The notes under the pieces were generated by a model, which saw only the letters and a program-made list of their open reading frames with translations, ran no database searches and was not told the DNA's origin. The translations under genes were made by a program, and so were the position numbers. A stretch of 64,000 bases of DNA from Salinisphaera sp. G21_0 (GTDB lineage: Bacteria > Pseudomonadota > Gammaproteobacteria > Pseudomonadales > Endozoicomonadaceae), in contig NZ_JAGHQW010000028.1 of the NCBI RefSeq assembly GCF_017744115.1, positions 1 to 64,000 of the forward strand. The letters are read 5' to 3'. Below, piece after piece: positions 1 through 7,779 of this stretch; the first letter of the stretch is position 1; each line of letters starts with the position of its first letter.

Positions 1-56
1 TTCACAGCAGATTCCTTGAACTCTGCCGTATAGGTTTTGACTTTCTTTTCTGACAT
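1..56 (-). CDS. IS3-family transposase OrfA, N-terminal fragment
   Basis: Reading from the ATG at 56 the product begins MSEKKVKTYTAEFKESAV and runs off the window edge. This opening (basic residues, then a Y-T-x-E-F-K-x-x-A-V stretch) is typical of the helix-turn-helix OrfA of IS3-family elements, which binds the element ends and is usually fused to OrfB by programmed frameshifting. An AAGG sequence lies about nine bases upstream of the ATG and supports this start. Only 18 residues are visible, so the family assignment rests on that signature alone. Confidence 0.6.
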   Translation of the reverse strand, partial: MSEKKVKTYTAEFKESAV

Positions 57-124
57 CTGGACACACCTTGAGGGGCTTTGATATTACCCGAGTCTGTGTG
101 TCCGGAAAACTATAACCACTTCAG
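1..124 (-). mobile_element. end of an IS3-family insertion sequence (partial)
   Basis: The window opens inside an insertion sequence read on the minus strand. The first codons of an OrfA-type transposase (positions 56 down to 1) are preceded by a short leader. The likely terminus is the TGAAGTGGTTATAG-type sequence (minus-strand reading) ending near 124. The exact end cannot be fixed because the other terminus lies outside the window. Confidence 0.6.
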
Positions 125-258
125 TCTGGTTCCATACTGGAGATTTGTTAGATAAATTGAGTATAAGATGATGGTCGAAAAATCAGAAAATTCCAGATTT
201 ATATGAAGGGTGCTGAATAGTTACGTTTTCTCTTTCAAAATCGCCAGCGTAAATATAG

Positions 259-1995
259 GAGCTGTCTTTCACCACACCAATTGATATTTTCCTGAAACCT
301 GTCGTCAAAGGACTGATCAGATATTCAGGGATATTGTTTTGCCACCTTTTCAATACCAGTTCAAAAGCCTGAACCACCTTGGCTTAGTTGCTGCGATGTG
401 CCGGGAACTAAAGATAGCCGAATATATTGATGCGCGCATAACCAATGACTCCGATGTACGTAATGTCACGATTGGACAGGCTGTGGTCGCAATGATCATC
501 AATGGGCTGGGCTTTATAGGACAGACTCTGTATATGTTTCCTGATTTTTATGAGGACAGGCCGATCGATCGGCTCATTGGCGAAGGCATCCAGGCTGAAC
601 ATTTGAACGACAAGGTACTGGGGCGAGCCCTCGACAGCCTTTACGACGCTGGCGTCAGTGACTTGTATCTGCACCTTGCTGTTAAGGTCGTTAATCATCT
701 GAAGCTGCCCTGCAAGGCATTAAATCTGGACGGCACCAGCTTTCATGTGGATGGTGACTACAACAGTAATGACGACCCTGATGACTTGAAGTGCATCCAT
801 ATCTGTCGCGGTTACAGCCGCGACCACCGGCCTGACCTGAACCAGGTGGTCTTGCAGTTAATGACCGGGAATGAGGCCGGTATTCCTGTGTTCATGGCGC
901 CTGCCAGCGGTAATGTGAACGATAAAACCTGCTTTCAGGAGATTATCAAAAACCATCTGTCGTGTTTCAGGGCGGCTTTGAATAGCCGCTACCTGGTCGC
1001 TGATGCCGCCCTGTACGTTGCTGAAACCCTTCAGTTGCTTGATGATCAAAAACAGCGGTTTATCTCCCGGGTGCCTTTGAATATCAAGGATGCAAAGCAA
1101 CTGGTCGGCAAAGCGTCTGCTGTATCGCTGAAGCCTGTTGAAGGCTACGAGGATTATTACTTTGCACAAGTGCCTTCCACCTATGGAGATGTTCAACAAC
1201 GATGGTTCTTGTTTCTCAATAAAAAGCGTCGACTGAGCGAGCAGAAATCGCTGATAAGAAAGATGGAGAAACAGTCACTGAAAGAGGCTCGTGATCTGGA
1301 AAAGCTGCGTAAAAAGGCTTTTCTTTGCGAAGACGATGCATTGCAGGCTTTTGCCTTATGGCAGAAACAATCGAAGCTCTGCCAGAGTGGAGCGGAACCT
1401 GAAGTTATCCGCAAACGCTGCTATTCAGGCAAGGGGCGTCCACCGTCAGACAGTAAACCTGATCACTTCGAATATTTTGTCCATGGCGTATGTTTTGTTG
1501 CCTGCGAGAAAAAGGAGCATGCACAGGCCTCATTGGGCTACTTTATCCTGAGCACCAATGAGCTGGATCAGAACCGTCTGCATGCCGGTGAGCTGTTATC
1601 TACCTACAAGTCGCAACAACAAGTAGAAGGCGGCTTTCGTTTCCTGAAAAGCCCGGACTTTCTGGTCTCTTCACTCTATCTGAAAAAACCGGAGCGCATT
1701 GAAGCGCTGTTGATGGTGATGACACTCTGCCTGATGGTCTATGCTGCTATCCAGCACAGAATAAGGCACGAACTGAAAAAGCAGAGTCGTGTGTTTCCAA
1801 GCCAGAAAAAGAAGCCCTGCCAGAATCCAACAGCAAGATGGGTCTACTTCTGCTTTCAGGGTATTAATGTATTAACGGTCAATAATCAGGAACAGCATGT
1901 GGTCGGTTTGAAGGAAAAGCAGTGGACGATTATCCAAATTTTAGGCATTTCTTACGAATCGGTTTATTCCTGATAGGGGTGGTGAAAGACAGCTC
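259..1995 (+). mobile_element. IS1634-type insertion sequence, apparently complete
   Basis: A single transposase gene is bounded by inverted repeats: GAGCTGTCTTTCACCAC begins at 259 and its reverse complement ends at 1995. That is 17 matching bases, with the match resuming after one mismatch. The flanking five bases (254-258 and 1996-2000) are similar but not identical, so a target duplication is possible and not proven. The element lies inside a minus-strand reading frame for a small membrane protein. Confidence 0.75.
339..1973 (+). CDS. IS1634-family (IS4 superfamily) transposase
   Basis: A 544-aa DDE transposase. The N-terminal part, with a LNHLGLVAAMCRELKIAEYID segment, matches the DUF4277 region of IS1634-family transposases. 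The catalytic core shows NLDGTSFH (first Asp), LVADAALY (second Asp) and a YKSQQQVEGGFRFLK block containing the Glu of the YREK-type signature. A basic coiled region sits around residues 290-330. Translation appears to start at a TTG at 339; no good ribosome-binding site is visible, and the first ATG (MCREL) would remove conserved residues. The frame is intact and ends 22 bases before the right inverted repeat ends, so the element may still be active. Confidence 0.88.
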   Translation: MPPFQYQFKSLNHLGLVAAMCRELKIAEYIDARITNDSDVRNVTIGQAVVAMIINGLGFIGQTLYMFPDFYEDRPIDRLIGEGIQAEHLNDKVLGRALDSLYDAGVSDLYLHLAVKVVNHLKLPCKALNLDGTSFHVDGDYNSNDDPDDLKCIHICRGYSRDHRPDLNQVVLQLMTGNEAGIPVFMAPASGNVNDKTCFQEIIKNHLSCFRAALNSRYLVADAALYVAETLQLLDDQKQRFISRVPLNIKDAKQLVGKASAVSLKPVEGYEDYYFAQVPSTYGDVQQRWFLFLNKKRRLSEQKSLIRKMEKQSLKEARDLEKLRKKAFLCEDDALQAFALWQKQSKLCQSGAEPEVIRKRCYSGKGRPPSDSKPDHFEYFVHGVCFVACEKKEHAQASLGYFILSTNELDQNRLHAGELLSTYKSQQQVEGGFRFLKSPDFLVSSLYLKKPERIEALLMVMTLCLMVYAAIQHRIRHELKKQSRVFPSQKKKPCQNPTARWVYFCFQGINVLTVNNQEQHVVGLKEKQWTIIQILGISYESVYS

Positions 1996-2205
1996 TATGG
2001 TGATTTTTGCAAAATACAGCGCAGCTATAGTGCCTGTCCCAGCCAAGAAAGAACCAATACTCCCGGCTGTTATAATAAACGTTTGACTGTTTATCCCTGC
2101 TCCAAAGAGCATACCTGTTAGAAATATAATTCCACAAAGAAATAAAGCCGACCAAACACTGTCACAAAACTCATCAATCCACTTCATTATTATAAATTTC
2201 CTCAT
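1996..2205 (-). pseudogene. small membrane protein gene interrupted by the IS1634 element
   Basis: A minus-strand frame starts at an ATG at 2205 or 2187 (AGGAA lies upstream of the latter). It encodes two hydrophobic segments (ALFLCGIIFLTGMLFGAG and a second starting FIITAGSIGSFLAG) and then runs straight into the right end of the insertion sequence at 1995. The left flank of the element (258 down to 183) carries open sequence in the same orientation that could be the lost 3' end. I do not recognise the family. It may be a small phage- or effector-associated membrane protein. Confidence 0.4.
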
Positions 2206-2558
2206 GAAAGCATTTGATACATATGCTTCAAAAAGAGCAGCATAATAAAAACAACTATCGGGTGAAACGTCAGGACGAAAATTATCGTTTATAGGAAAGC
2301 GAGTGTTTCGAATCCAGTCCCGAGCCCCTACCGCCGGAACAGCCGCGAACTCACAAAAACGCGACACTCTGAACAACAGCGAAAGCATAATATAATCAAA
2401 CAGTTAAACGCTGTGGTTCGTCGAAGGGCTCGGACCACGGTTTTTCAGAGAGGAGAGAGAAAAGTCAGAAAAACGGGGAAAAATAGCTTTAAAAACGAAA
2501 GCCTACAAACCACAGCATCATCCGTTTAACCCTTTGTTTACAGGGTCTATAAACGACA

Positions 2559-2588
2559 AAACCCTTACGACAGCTATCGTAAGGGTTT
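2559..2588 (-). terminator. rho-independent terminator of the tRNA operon
   Basis: A 12-bp perfect stem (AAACCCTTACGA / TCGTAAGGGTTT) with a short loop is followed on the minus strand by a T-rich run. It lies directly after the last tRNA-Asp gene. Confidence 0.8.
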
Positions 2589-2595
2589 CAATATA

Positions 2596-2672
2596 TGGCG
2601 GACCGGACGGGACTCGAACCCGCGACCTCCGGCGTGACAGGCCGGCATTCTAACCGACTGAACTACCGGTCC
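2596..2672 (-). tRNA. tRNA-Asp (anticodon GTC), copy 5 in transcription order
   Basis: A 77-nt cloverleaf with encoded CCA. The acceptor is GGACCGG paired with CCGGTCC, the anticodon loop is CTGTCAC and the T-loop is GGTTCGAGTC. It is nearly identical to the other four Asp copies. Confidence 0.97.
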
Positions 2673-2710
2673 GCTACCTAGTCTCTAGCTTCAAGATACT
2701 AGTTTCTAGC

Positions 2711-2786
2711 TGGTGGGTGATGACGGGATCGAACCGCCGACCCTCTGCTTGTAAGGCAGATGCTCTCCCAGCTGAGCTAATCACCC
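2711..2786 (-). tRNA. tRNA-Val (anticodon TAC), copy 4
   Basis: A 76-nt cloverleaf with encoded CCA. The acceptor is GGGTGAT/ATCACCC and the anticodon loop is CTTACAA. It is paired with the downstream tRNA-Asp across a short CTAG-rich spacer. Confidence 0.97.
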
Positions 2787-2829
2787 AAATTGTTTATCTG
2801 TTTACCTGCTTCTCAGCGCAGGAATAAAA

Positions 2830-2906
2830 TGGCGGACCGGACGGGACTCGAACCCGCGACCTCCGGCGTGACAGGCCGGCATTCTAACCAACTGAACTAC
2901 CGGTCC
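2830..2906 (-). tRNA. tRNA-Asp (anticodon GTC), copy 4
   Basis: The same 77-nt structure as the other Asp copies, with one visible difference in the D-arm: CAGTTGG where the other copies have CAGTCGG. Confidence 0.97.
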
Positions 2907-2937
2907 GCTATCTAGTTTCTAGTCTCTAGGTACTAGC

Positions 2938-3013
2938 TGGTGGGTGATGACGGGATCGAACCGCCGACCCTCTGCTTGTAAGGCAGATGCTCTCCCAGCT
3001 GAGCTAATCACCC
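2938..3013 (-). tRNA. tRNA-Val (anticodon TAC), copy 3
   Basis: Identical in layout to the other Val copies, with encoded CCA. It is part of the tandem Val-Asp repeat of about 228-234 bp. Confidence 0.97.
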
Positions 3014-3057
3014 AAATTGTTTACTCTGTTTACCTGCTTCTCAGCGCAGAAATAAAA

Positions 3058-3134
3058 TGGCGGACCGGACGGGACTCGAACCCGCGACCTCCGGCGTGAC
3101 AGGCCGGCATTCTAACCGACTGAACTACCGGTCC
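3058..3134 (-). tRNA. tRNA-Asp (anticodon GTC), copy 3
   Basis: A 77-nt cloverleaf with encoded CCA and GTC anticodon, 228 bp from the neighbouring copy starting at 2830. Confidence 0.97.
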
Positions 3135-3165
3135 GCTATCTAGTCTCTAGATACTAGTTTCTAGC

Positions 3166-3241
3166 TGGTGGGTGATGACGGGATCGAACCGCCGACCCTC
3201 TGCTTGTAAGGCAGATGCTCTCCCAGCTGAGCTAATCACCC
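3166..3241 (-). tRNA. tRNA-Val (anticodon TAC), copy 2
   Basis: A 76-nt cloverleaf with encoded CCA and TAC anticodon, separated from the next tRNA-Asp by the recurring CTAGTCTCTAG-type spacer. Confidence 0.97.
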
Positions 3242-3285
3242 AAATTGTTTACTTTGTTTACCTGCTTCTCAACGCAGGAATAAAA

Positions 3286-3362
3286 TGGCGGACCGGACGG
3301 GACTCGAACCCGCGACCTCCGGCGTGACAGGCCGGCATTCTAACCGACTGAACTACCGGTCC
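3286..3362 (-). tRNA. tRNA-Asp (anticodon GTC), copy 2
   Basis: A 77-nt cloverleaf. Unlike the other copies it is preceded by another tRNA-Asp, not a tRNA-Val, across a 122-bp spacer (3363-3484) unlike the other spacers. Confidence 0.97.
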
Positions 3363-3484
3363 GCTGAAACTTTCTCAATCATCCCAGCACTGTCACCAGT
3401 ACTAAGGGAGGGTGACTTTACCAGAACTCTCCCCGATATCAAGCCCCTCTCAGGACTTGTTAAAAACCAACAACGCAATAGAAA

Positions 3485-3561
3485 TGGCGGACCGGACGGG
3501 ACTCGAACCCGCGACCTCCGGCGTGACAGGCCGGCATTCTAACCGACTGAACTACCGGTCC
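3485..3561 (-). tRNA. tRNA-Asp (anticodon GTC), copy 1
   Basis: A 77-nt cloverleaf with encoded CCA, directly after the first tRNA-Val of the operon. Confidence 0.97.
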
Positions 3562-3599
3562 GCTGTCTAGTCTCTAGTCTCTAGATACTAGTTTCTAGC

Positions 3600-3675
3600 T
3601 GGTGGGTGATGACGGGATCGAACCGCCGACCCTCTGCTTGTAAGGCAGATGCTCTCCCAGCTGAGCTAATCACCC
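3600..3675 (-). tRNA. tRNA-Val (anticodon TAC), copy 1 (operon-proximal)
   Basis: A 76-nt cloverleaf, the first gene transcribed from the promoter at 3757-3786. Confidence 0.97.
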
Positions 3676-3756
3676 TGAACTCTTATCAAAAAGATTGTTG
3701 AGAACTTTGCTTTGTTCTCTCAAGCTTCCCGAGAGCCCCTCTCAACAACGCGGCGA

Positions 3757-3786
3757 ATTATAAGCAGCTAACCTGTTGATACGCAA
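3757..3786 (-). promoter_or_regulatory. sigma-70 promoter of the tRNA-Val/Asp operon
   Basis: On the minus strand, TTGCGT (3786-3781), an 18-bp spacer and a perfect TATAAT (3762-3757) are followed by the GC-rich discriminator TCGCCGCG. GC-rich discriminators are typical of stable-RNA promoters under stringent control, so growth-rate regulation is likely. Confidence 0.75.
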
Positions 3787-3989
3787 CAGTTATTAAAAAC
3801 TTTTTTTTATACCCTCTGTTTCTTTATCAACATCAATAACTAATTTACGGTCAGGTTTTGTTAACATGTGCCTTTCCATCGCGGCCTTGAGCCCATACCC
3901 GGAAGTTCAGCCCGACTATATGGGACAACAGGGATGGGACAATATGGAAAGCGGCCAAACTTCCGACCAATCAGGATTCCGAAACGATC

Positions 3990-4961
3990 ATGTGGTTTAA
4001 AAATCTTATCTTTTACCGGTTTACCCAGCCATTCAAAACGTCCGTTGACGATCTTGAAGAGCAACTCCGCCAGAAACGCTTTCGCAGCTGCGGCAGTCAG
4101 GATATGAGCACCTATGGCTGGGTTCCCCCGTTAGGCAAACAGGGTGAACTGCTGACCCATGCCGGCAATGGGTTCGTTATGATCACCGCCCGCAAGGAAG
4201 AGAAAATTCTTCCCGCCAGCGTGATCAATGAAGCACTGGAAGAAAAAGTTGAACAGATTGAAGAGGAACAGGACCGCCAGGTTTTCAGCAAAGAGAAGAA
4301 AGCATTAAAAGACGATGTACTGATGGAACTGCTGCCCAAAGCATTCAGCCGCAGCCAGAACACCTTTGCTTATATTGATCCGGTGAAAGGCTGGCTGGTG
4401 GTGGATGCTTCTTCATTCAAGAAAGCTGAAGAGCTGACTTCCTGCCTGCGTGAATGCCTTGGCAGTCTGCCGATTATTAACCCGCCACTGAAAAACATGC
4501 CATCCCATGCCATGACACGCTGGCTGGCTCAGGAGATCCCCATGCCTGACAAGCTGGTCCTCGGTGATGAGTGTGAACTGCGTGAGCCCGGCGATGAAGG
4601 GGGCCAGGTAAAAGTCAGTAAACAGGAATTGATTGGTGAAGAGGTTGAGGTTCATCTTCAGGCAGGAAAACAGGTCAGCAAAGTGGCGCTGATTTGGAAT
4701 GATGCCCTGAGCTTTGTTCTTGGTGATGACCTGGTCATTCGCAAACTGAAGTTCACCGACTCCGTTCAGGAACAGCTTGATGAAGTCAACGCTGAAACAG
4801 CGGCCGAACAGTTTGACGCTGACTTCGCCATCATGACGCTGACACTGCAGCAGATGCTGGATGAGCTGGTAGAAAACCTTGGCGGAATGAGCGAAGAAGC
4901 ACTGGAAAGACAGGAGGTAGCCAGCTTCTCGGTGGAAATCCCGGAAAAAGAGAACGCTTAA
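3990..4961 (+). CDS. rdgC: recombination-associated protein RdgC
   Basis: A 323-aa protein that opens MWFKNLIFYRF and contains CGSQDMSTYGWVPPLG, the diagnostic N-terminal block of RdgC. The ALKDDVLMELLPKAFSR segment and the following NTFAYIDP and GWLVVDA strands are also family features. RdgC forms a ring-shaped dimer that binds DNA without sequence preference and limits RecA activity during recombination and replication restart. It is slightly longer than the 303-aa E. coli protein, mostly at the acidic C-terminus. The gene stands alone, divergent from the tRNA operon, and is followed by a hairpin at 4976-5010. Confidence 0.95.
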   Translation: MWFKNLIFYRFTQPFKTSVDDLEEQLRQKRFRSCGSQDMSTYGWVPPLGKQGELLTHAGNGFVMITARKEEKILPASVINEALEEKVEQIEEEQDRQVFSKEKKALKDDVLMELLPKAFSRSQNTFAYIDPVKGWLVVDASSFKKAEELTSCLRECLGSLPIINPPLKNMPSHAMTRWLAQEIPMPDKLVLGDECELREPGDEGGQVKVSKQELIGEEVEVHLQAGKQVSKVALIWNDALSFVLGDDLVIRKLKFTDSVQEQLDEVNAETAAEQFDADFAIMTLTLQQMLDELVENLGGMSEEALERQEVASFSVEIPEKENA

Positions 4962-4975
4962 ACGGTTGAACCAAA

Positions 4976-5010
4976 AAGCGCACGACTAAGAGAATTTTCT
5001 CTGTGCGCTT
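4976..5010. terminator. hairpin between convergent rdgC and the IRG-like gene
   Basis: Outer stem AAGCGCAC/GTGCGCTT and an inner GAGAA/TTCTC pairing. The T-run is better on the minus strand (GCGCTTTTTGG), so it fits the IRG-like gene best and may serve both. Confidence 0.6.
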
Positions 5011-5072
5011 GATGATTTGCCTGTGAACTGCCTCCTGGTTTTGACGACAGCCAACGCTGCCCGGGTCATCCC

Positions 5073-5996
5073 TCAACCATTCCTTGCTCTTTTCTGGACG
5101 TTACCGAGAAGCTGTTTTAGTTGCGGCAAATCAAATTCTCTGCTGTCGGAAGGGAAGCCGCTGATAAAAATATTGTCATCGCTGAGTTCTGATCCGATGG
5201 AATCTTGGAAATCACGTTTTATCTGCGCCTTAACATCGGTGGCAAGATCCTGATAAAAAGAGGGACTCGACTTTCTTTCTTCGCTGCGAATACTCGCAAT
5301 AGCATTATCCATTTTGGTGTAAACAAAATAGAGTGGGATACCCGCTTCTTTCACCTGACTTATCATGGTAGCAATAGCGTCAGAAGGTGCTTTGTTAAAA
5401 CAATGAGGAACAATCACCGCATCGTAGGCGAGGAGGCCTGAACGATTGGCCATTGCCTCCGGGTTATAATCTGCCTTGATCTCTGGTAGTTCACACAAAT
5501 AAACAGGTGTCTTATTTAGCCGGTAGCGCTGGGTATCCCGTTGTTTGGAACAAACAACGGTTTCACGGGCTGCGTCGGTCGCATTAACATCCACTTCACG
5601 CAGAAGATTAATCAAGGCCGATTTCCCTCCGTAGCTGGCTCCCAGAAACCCTATGTTGATGCACCGGGGGAAATTAACCGGTGACCCGGGATCAGGAGAC
5701 TTCGGACAAACATCGTGACCGGCAGCAGGGCTTGAGCGGTCAGCATTCTCGGGCATTACCGATGGCTCGCCCGTCAAAGGAGACTGGCCAGCGCCCGGTA
5801 TTGAAACCGACCGTTGGTTCAGGTCAGTGGCGGATGGCTGGCTTTCTCCGCCGGTGCCGAACAGTTTTTTTTTGACTGCTGATAATACCGCTACAGCTCG
5901 ACCGCAAAAATAGCTGATCAGGCGCAAAGGTTGTTTCAGGACGTAAGCGACAGCACTGCCAATTGCAGCTGCTCCATCGTACAAACAATTCATCAT
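5073..5996 (-). CDS. IRG-like (immunity-related GTPase type) G-domain protein
   Basis: A 307-aa protein. Residues 1-110 hold a hydrophobic/basic N-terminal stretch (about 14-45) and a Ser/Pro-rich linker. The G domain begins near residue 111: G1 is GASYGGKS (119-126), G4 is TKMD (227-230, within PLYFVYTKMDNAI) and the G5 region is FISGFPSDSREFDLPQLKQLL (about 278-297). The spacing, the YFVYTK strand and the (D)xDxPxL block after G5 closely resemble vertebrate IRG GTPases such as Irga6. The G3 DLPG motif is replaced by ELPEI, so catalysis may be altered. A strong AGGAGG sits just upstream of the tandem ATGATG start (5996/5993). It lies between rdgC and ybbN with no operon partner. A different dynamin-like or Era-like GTPase is the alternative. 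Confidence 0.72.
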   Translation of the reverse strand: MMNCLYDGAAAIGSAVAYVLKQPLRLISYFCGRAVAVLSAVKKKLFGTGGESQPSATDLNQRSVSIPGAGQSPLTGEPSVMPENADRSSPAAGHDVCPKSPDPGSPVNFPRCINIGFLGASYGGKSALINLLREVDVNATDAARETVVCSKQRDTQRYRLNKTPVYLCELPEIKADYNPEAMANRSGLLAYDAVIVPHCFNKAPSDAIATMISQVKEAGIPLYFVYTKMDNAIASIRSEERKSSPSFYQDLATDVKAQIKRDFQDSIGSELSDDNIFISGFPSDSREFDLPQLKQLLGNVQKRARNG

Positions 5997-6168
5997 TTAC
6001 CTCCTGATTCAGCTGCTATTTCGACACCAATCCGAGTGAAAGAATGGCCCCTCTTACTTTTTTGACCAAGGGATCAATATAAAGTTCAGAAAAGATAGTA
6101 CGAGCATTCCAGGAGACTGTCCGGGAATGCGAGAAGGGAGTGGAGGATCAAGATTTGGCGAGACAAAA

Positions 6169-7032
6169 TCAGTGCAGCAAACCAAACAGCTTTCCGCGAT
6201 AGCGCTTGGCGATCAGGCTACCCTGCCCCAGCTGATCAAACACCTGCAACATCAGCAGCCTGGCACCGTCTTCACGGAATTCACGGTCCCGACGAACAAT
6301 CGTCAGCAAATTCTCCAGCGCCTCTTCATTCTGGTCAGCAATTACCAATCGGATCGCCAGCTGGTAGCGAGCCTCATGATCATTGTCATTGTCCGCCAGC
6401 CGGGCTTCCAATTCATTCCGGGCAGGGGCATCCGCAACCATTTCGTAGAAAGCCAGTTTGGCTTTCGGTTGGGCAATGCCTTCTGCATCGGCGGGGAGCA
6501 CCGCCATCAACTGCCGGGCTTCGTCGATACGTCCCAGCTCCAGCAGCAGGTTCACCTGCAACACTTGCAGGGCATGGTTATCAGGCTCATCCTGCAAAAT
6601 ATTCTGCAGCAACTCCAAAGCCTGGCCAGCTTCGCCTTCAGCCATCAGCGCTTCAACCTGCTGACGAATCATGTCTGCCGGACTCATGGTCAACGGATCC
6701 AGCACTTCACGCAGCTGCTCTTCTGACTGGGGCCCACTGAACACCTTAACCGGTCTTCCCTGGTGCAAAACCACCTGTCCGGGTAACGCTCTTACCTGCA
6801 GTTGACTCACCAGCTGCTGCGCCAGCATCTGCTCGGTTTCTGCGGCCACTTTCGCCAGTATCAGCTTGCCCTGGTAAGCGGTAGCCAGCGCTTCCAGAAC
6901 ACCCAGTTGCGCTGAGCAGGCCGGATCACTCTGCATACCTATATAAAGAAGCACGGGCTGATCGGCGGATTGCTGGAGCACTTCCTGAATATTCGCTTCT
7001 GTTACATCCACCACGAAGCTTTGTTCATTCAT
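6169..7032 (-). CDS. ybbN: chaperedoxin YbbN/CnoX (thioredoxin-like plus TPR)
   Basis: About 287 aa from the ATG at 7032, which is preceded by AAGGTGA; an upstream extension to 7116 is open but has no comparable site. Residues 1-110 form a thioredoxin fold whose active site has lost the first Cys (SDPAC in place of CxxC), as in E. coli CnoX. The rest is TPR-like (ADMIRQQVEALMAEGEAGQAL and following, then DHEARYQLAIRLVIADQNEEAL). CnoX holds unfolded clients during hypochlorite stress and passes them to GroEL and DnaK. It is monocistronic, with a weak hairpin at about 6112-6128 downstream. Confidence 0.9.
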   Translation of the reverse strand: MNEQSFVVDVTEANIQEVLQQSADQPVLLYIGMQSDPACSAQLGVLEALATAYQGKLILAKVAAETEQMLAQQLVSQLQVRALPGQVVLHQGRPVKVFSGPQSEEQLREVLDPLTMSPADMIRQQVEALMAEGEAGQALELLQNILQDEPDNHALQVLQVNLLLELGRIDEARQLMAVLPADAEGIAQPKAKLAFYEMVADAPARNELEARLADNDNDHEARYQLAIRLVIADQNEEALENLLTIVRRDREFREDGARLLMLQVFDQLGQGSLIAKRYRGKLFGLLH

Positions 7033-7779
7033 CACATTTGTCACCTTGAAATGACCACTAAACGATGAGGGAATAATAATGGTACTTTCAACTGACGATA
7101 AGGCCTTTGTCGGCATATTTGACCCAGTGTTTTTTACGCTCAGGTTTCGCCTGAAGCAATGTGATTAAACACTTCGCCGCAAGCCACCGGAGAATAGACC
7201 CGGCAGCACAAACTTTTTCTTTAAGAATATCTTGGAATTAACAGTGCTTTGTATAACCAAGCCTCAACCCGGTACTGCCAACATTACTTTACCCACAGAA
7301 TCTGTGGATAAGTTTGTGGATGATCACTCACAACCCGTCACAAAGACCGATGTTTACTACCCCTTTATTAAACTGGTTATTTTTTGATCTATTTTTTTTC
7401 TTTATTTTTCATATACTTAGGATAAGTGCTTACAAAATCAGTCACTTATGGCAGCGAAAAAAAATACTCGTCAATCGCTTGACATTTGTGCATAAAAAAT
7501 TTTCCCAGCCCCCTCGAACAAGAGCCATGAGCCATCCGCCGAAAACTCCGGGACGATGTCTAAATAACAAACAGTTATTAATGAACCAGGTCCAAGCTCT
7601 GGGCAGATTCCCGATCTGCTGAGTTGTTTTGCTTCTTTTTCCTGTACAGCGAACATGGGTTATTTGCTATGATTTCGACCCGTACCTCCACGGTCACCAC
7701 CATGCGCCGGGTAGAGCTGTATCACCATCATGGGTGATAAATCGACATTACCAAACAGAATACAGAACAGGTAGCCGCA
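7033..7779. other. 747-bp intergenic region between divergent ybbN and purC
   Basis: No convincing gene is seen. It contains one perfect DnaA-box match (TGTGGATAA, 7303-7311; TTATCCACA on the other strand), a near match 9 bases further (TGTGGATGA), and a very AT-rich tract at about 7375-7430. The promoters of ybbN and purC must lie here; a TATGAT at about 7667 is a possible purC -10 element. Confidence 0.5.

Noticed and set aside
3285-3542. Open frame beginning MADRTGLEPATSGVTGRHSN across tRNA genes
   Set aside because: It is the well-known spurious translation of antisense tRNA-Asp genes and appears wherever such tRNAs lie in tandem.
7314-7622. 102-codon forward frame upstream of purC
   Set aside because: The frame crosses an AT-rich tract giving a poly-Phe stretch and has no start signal or domain.
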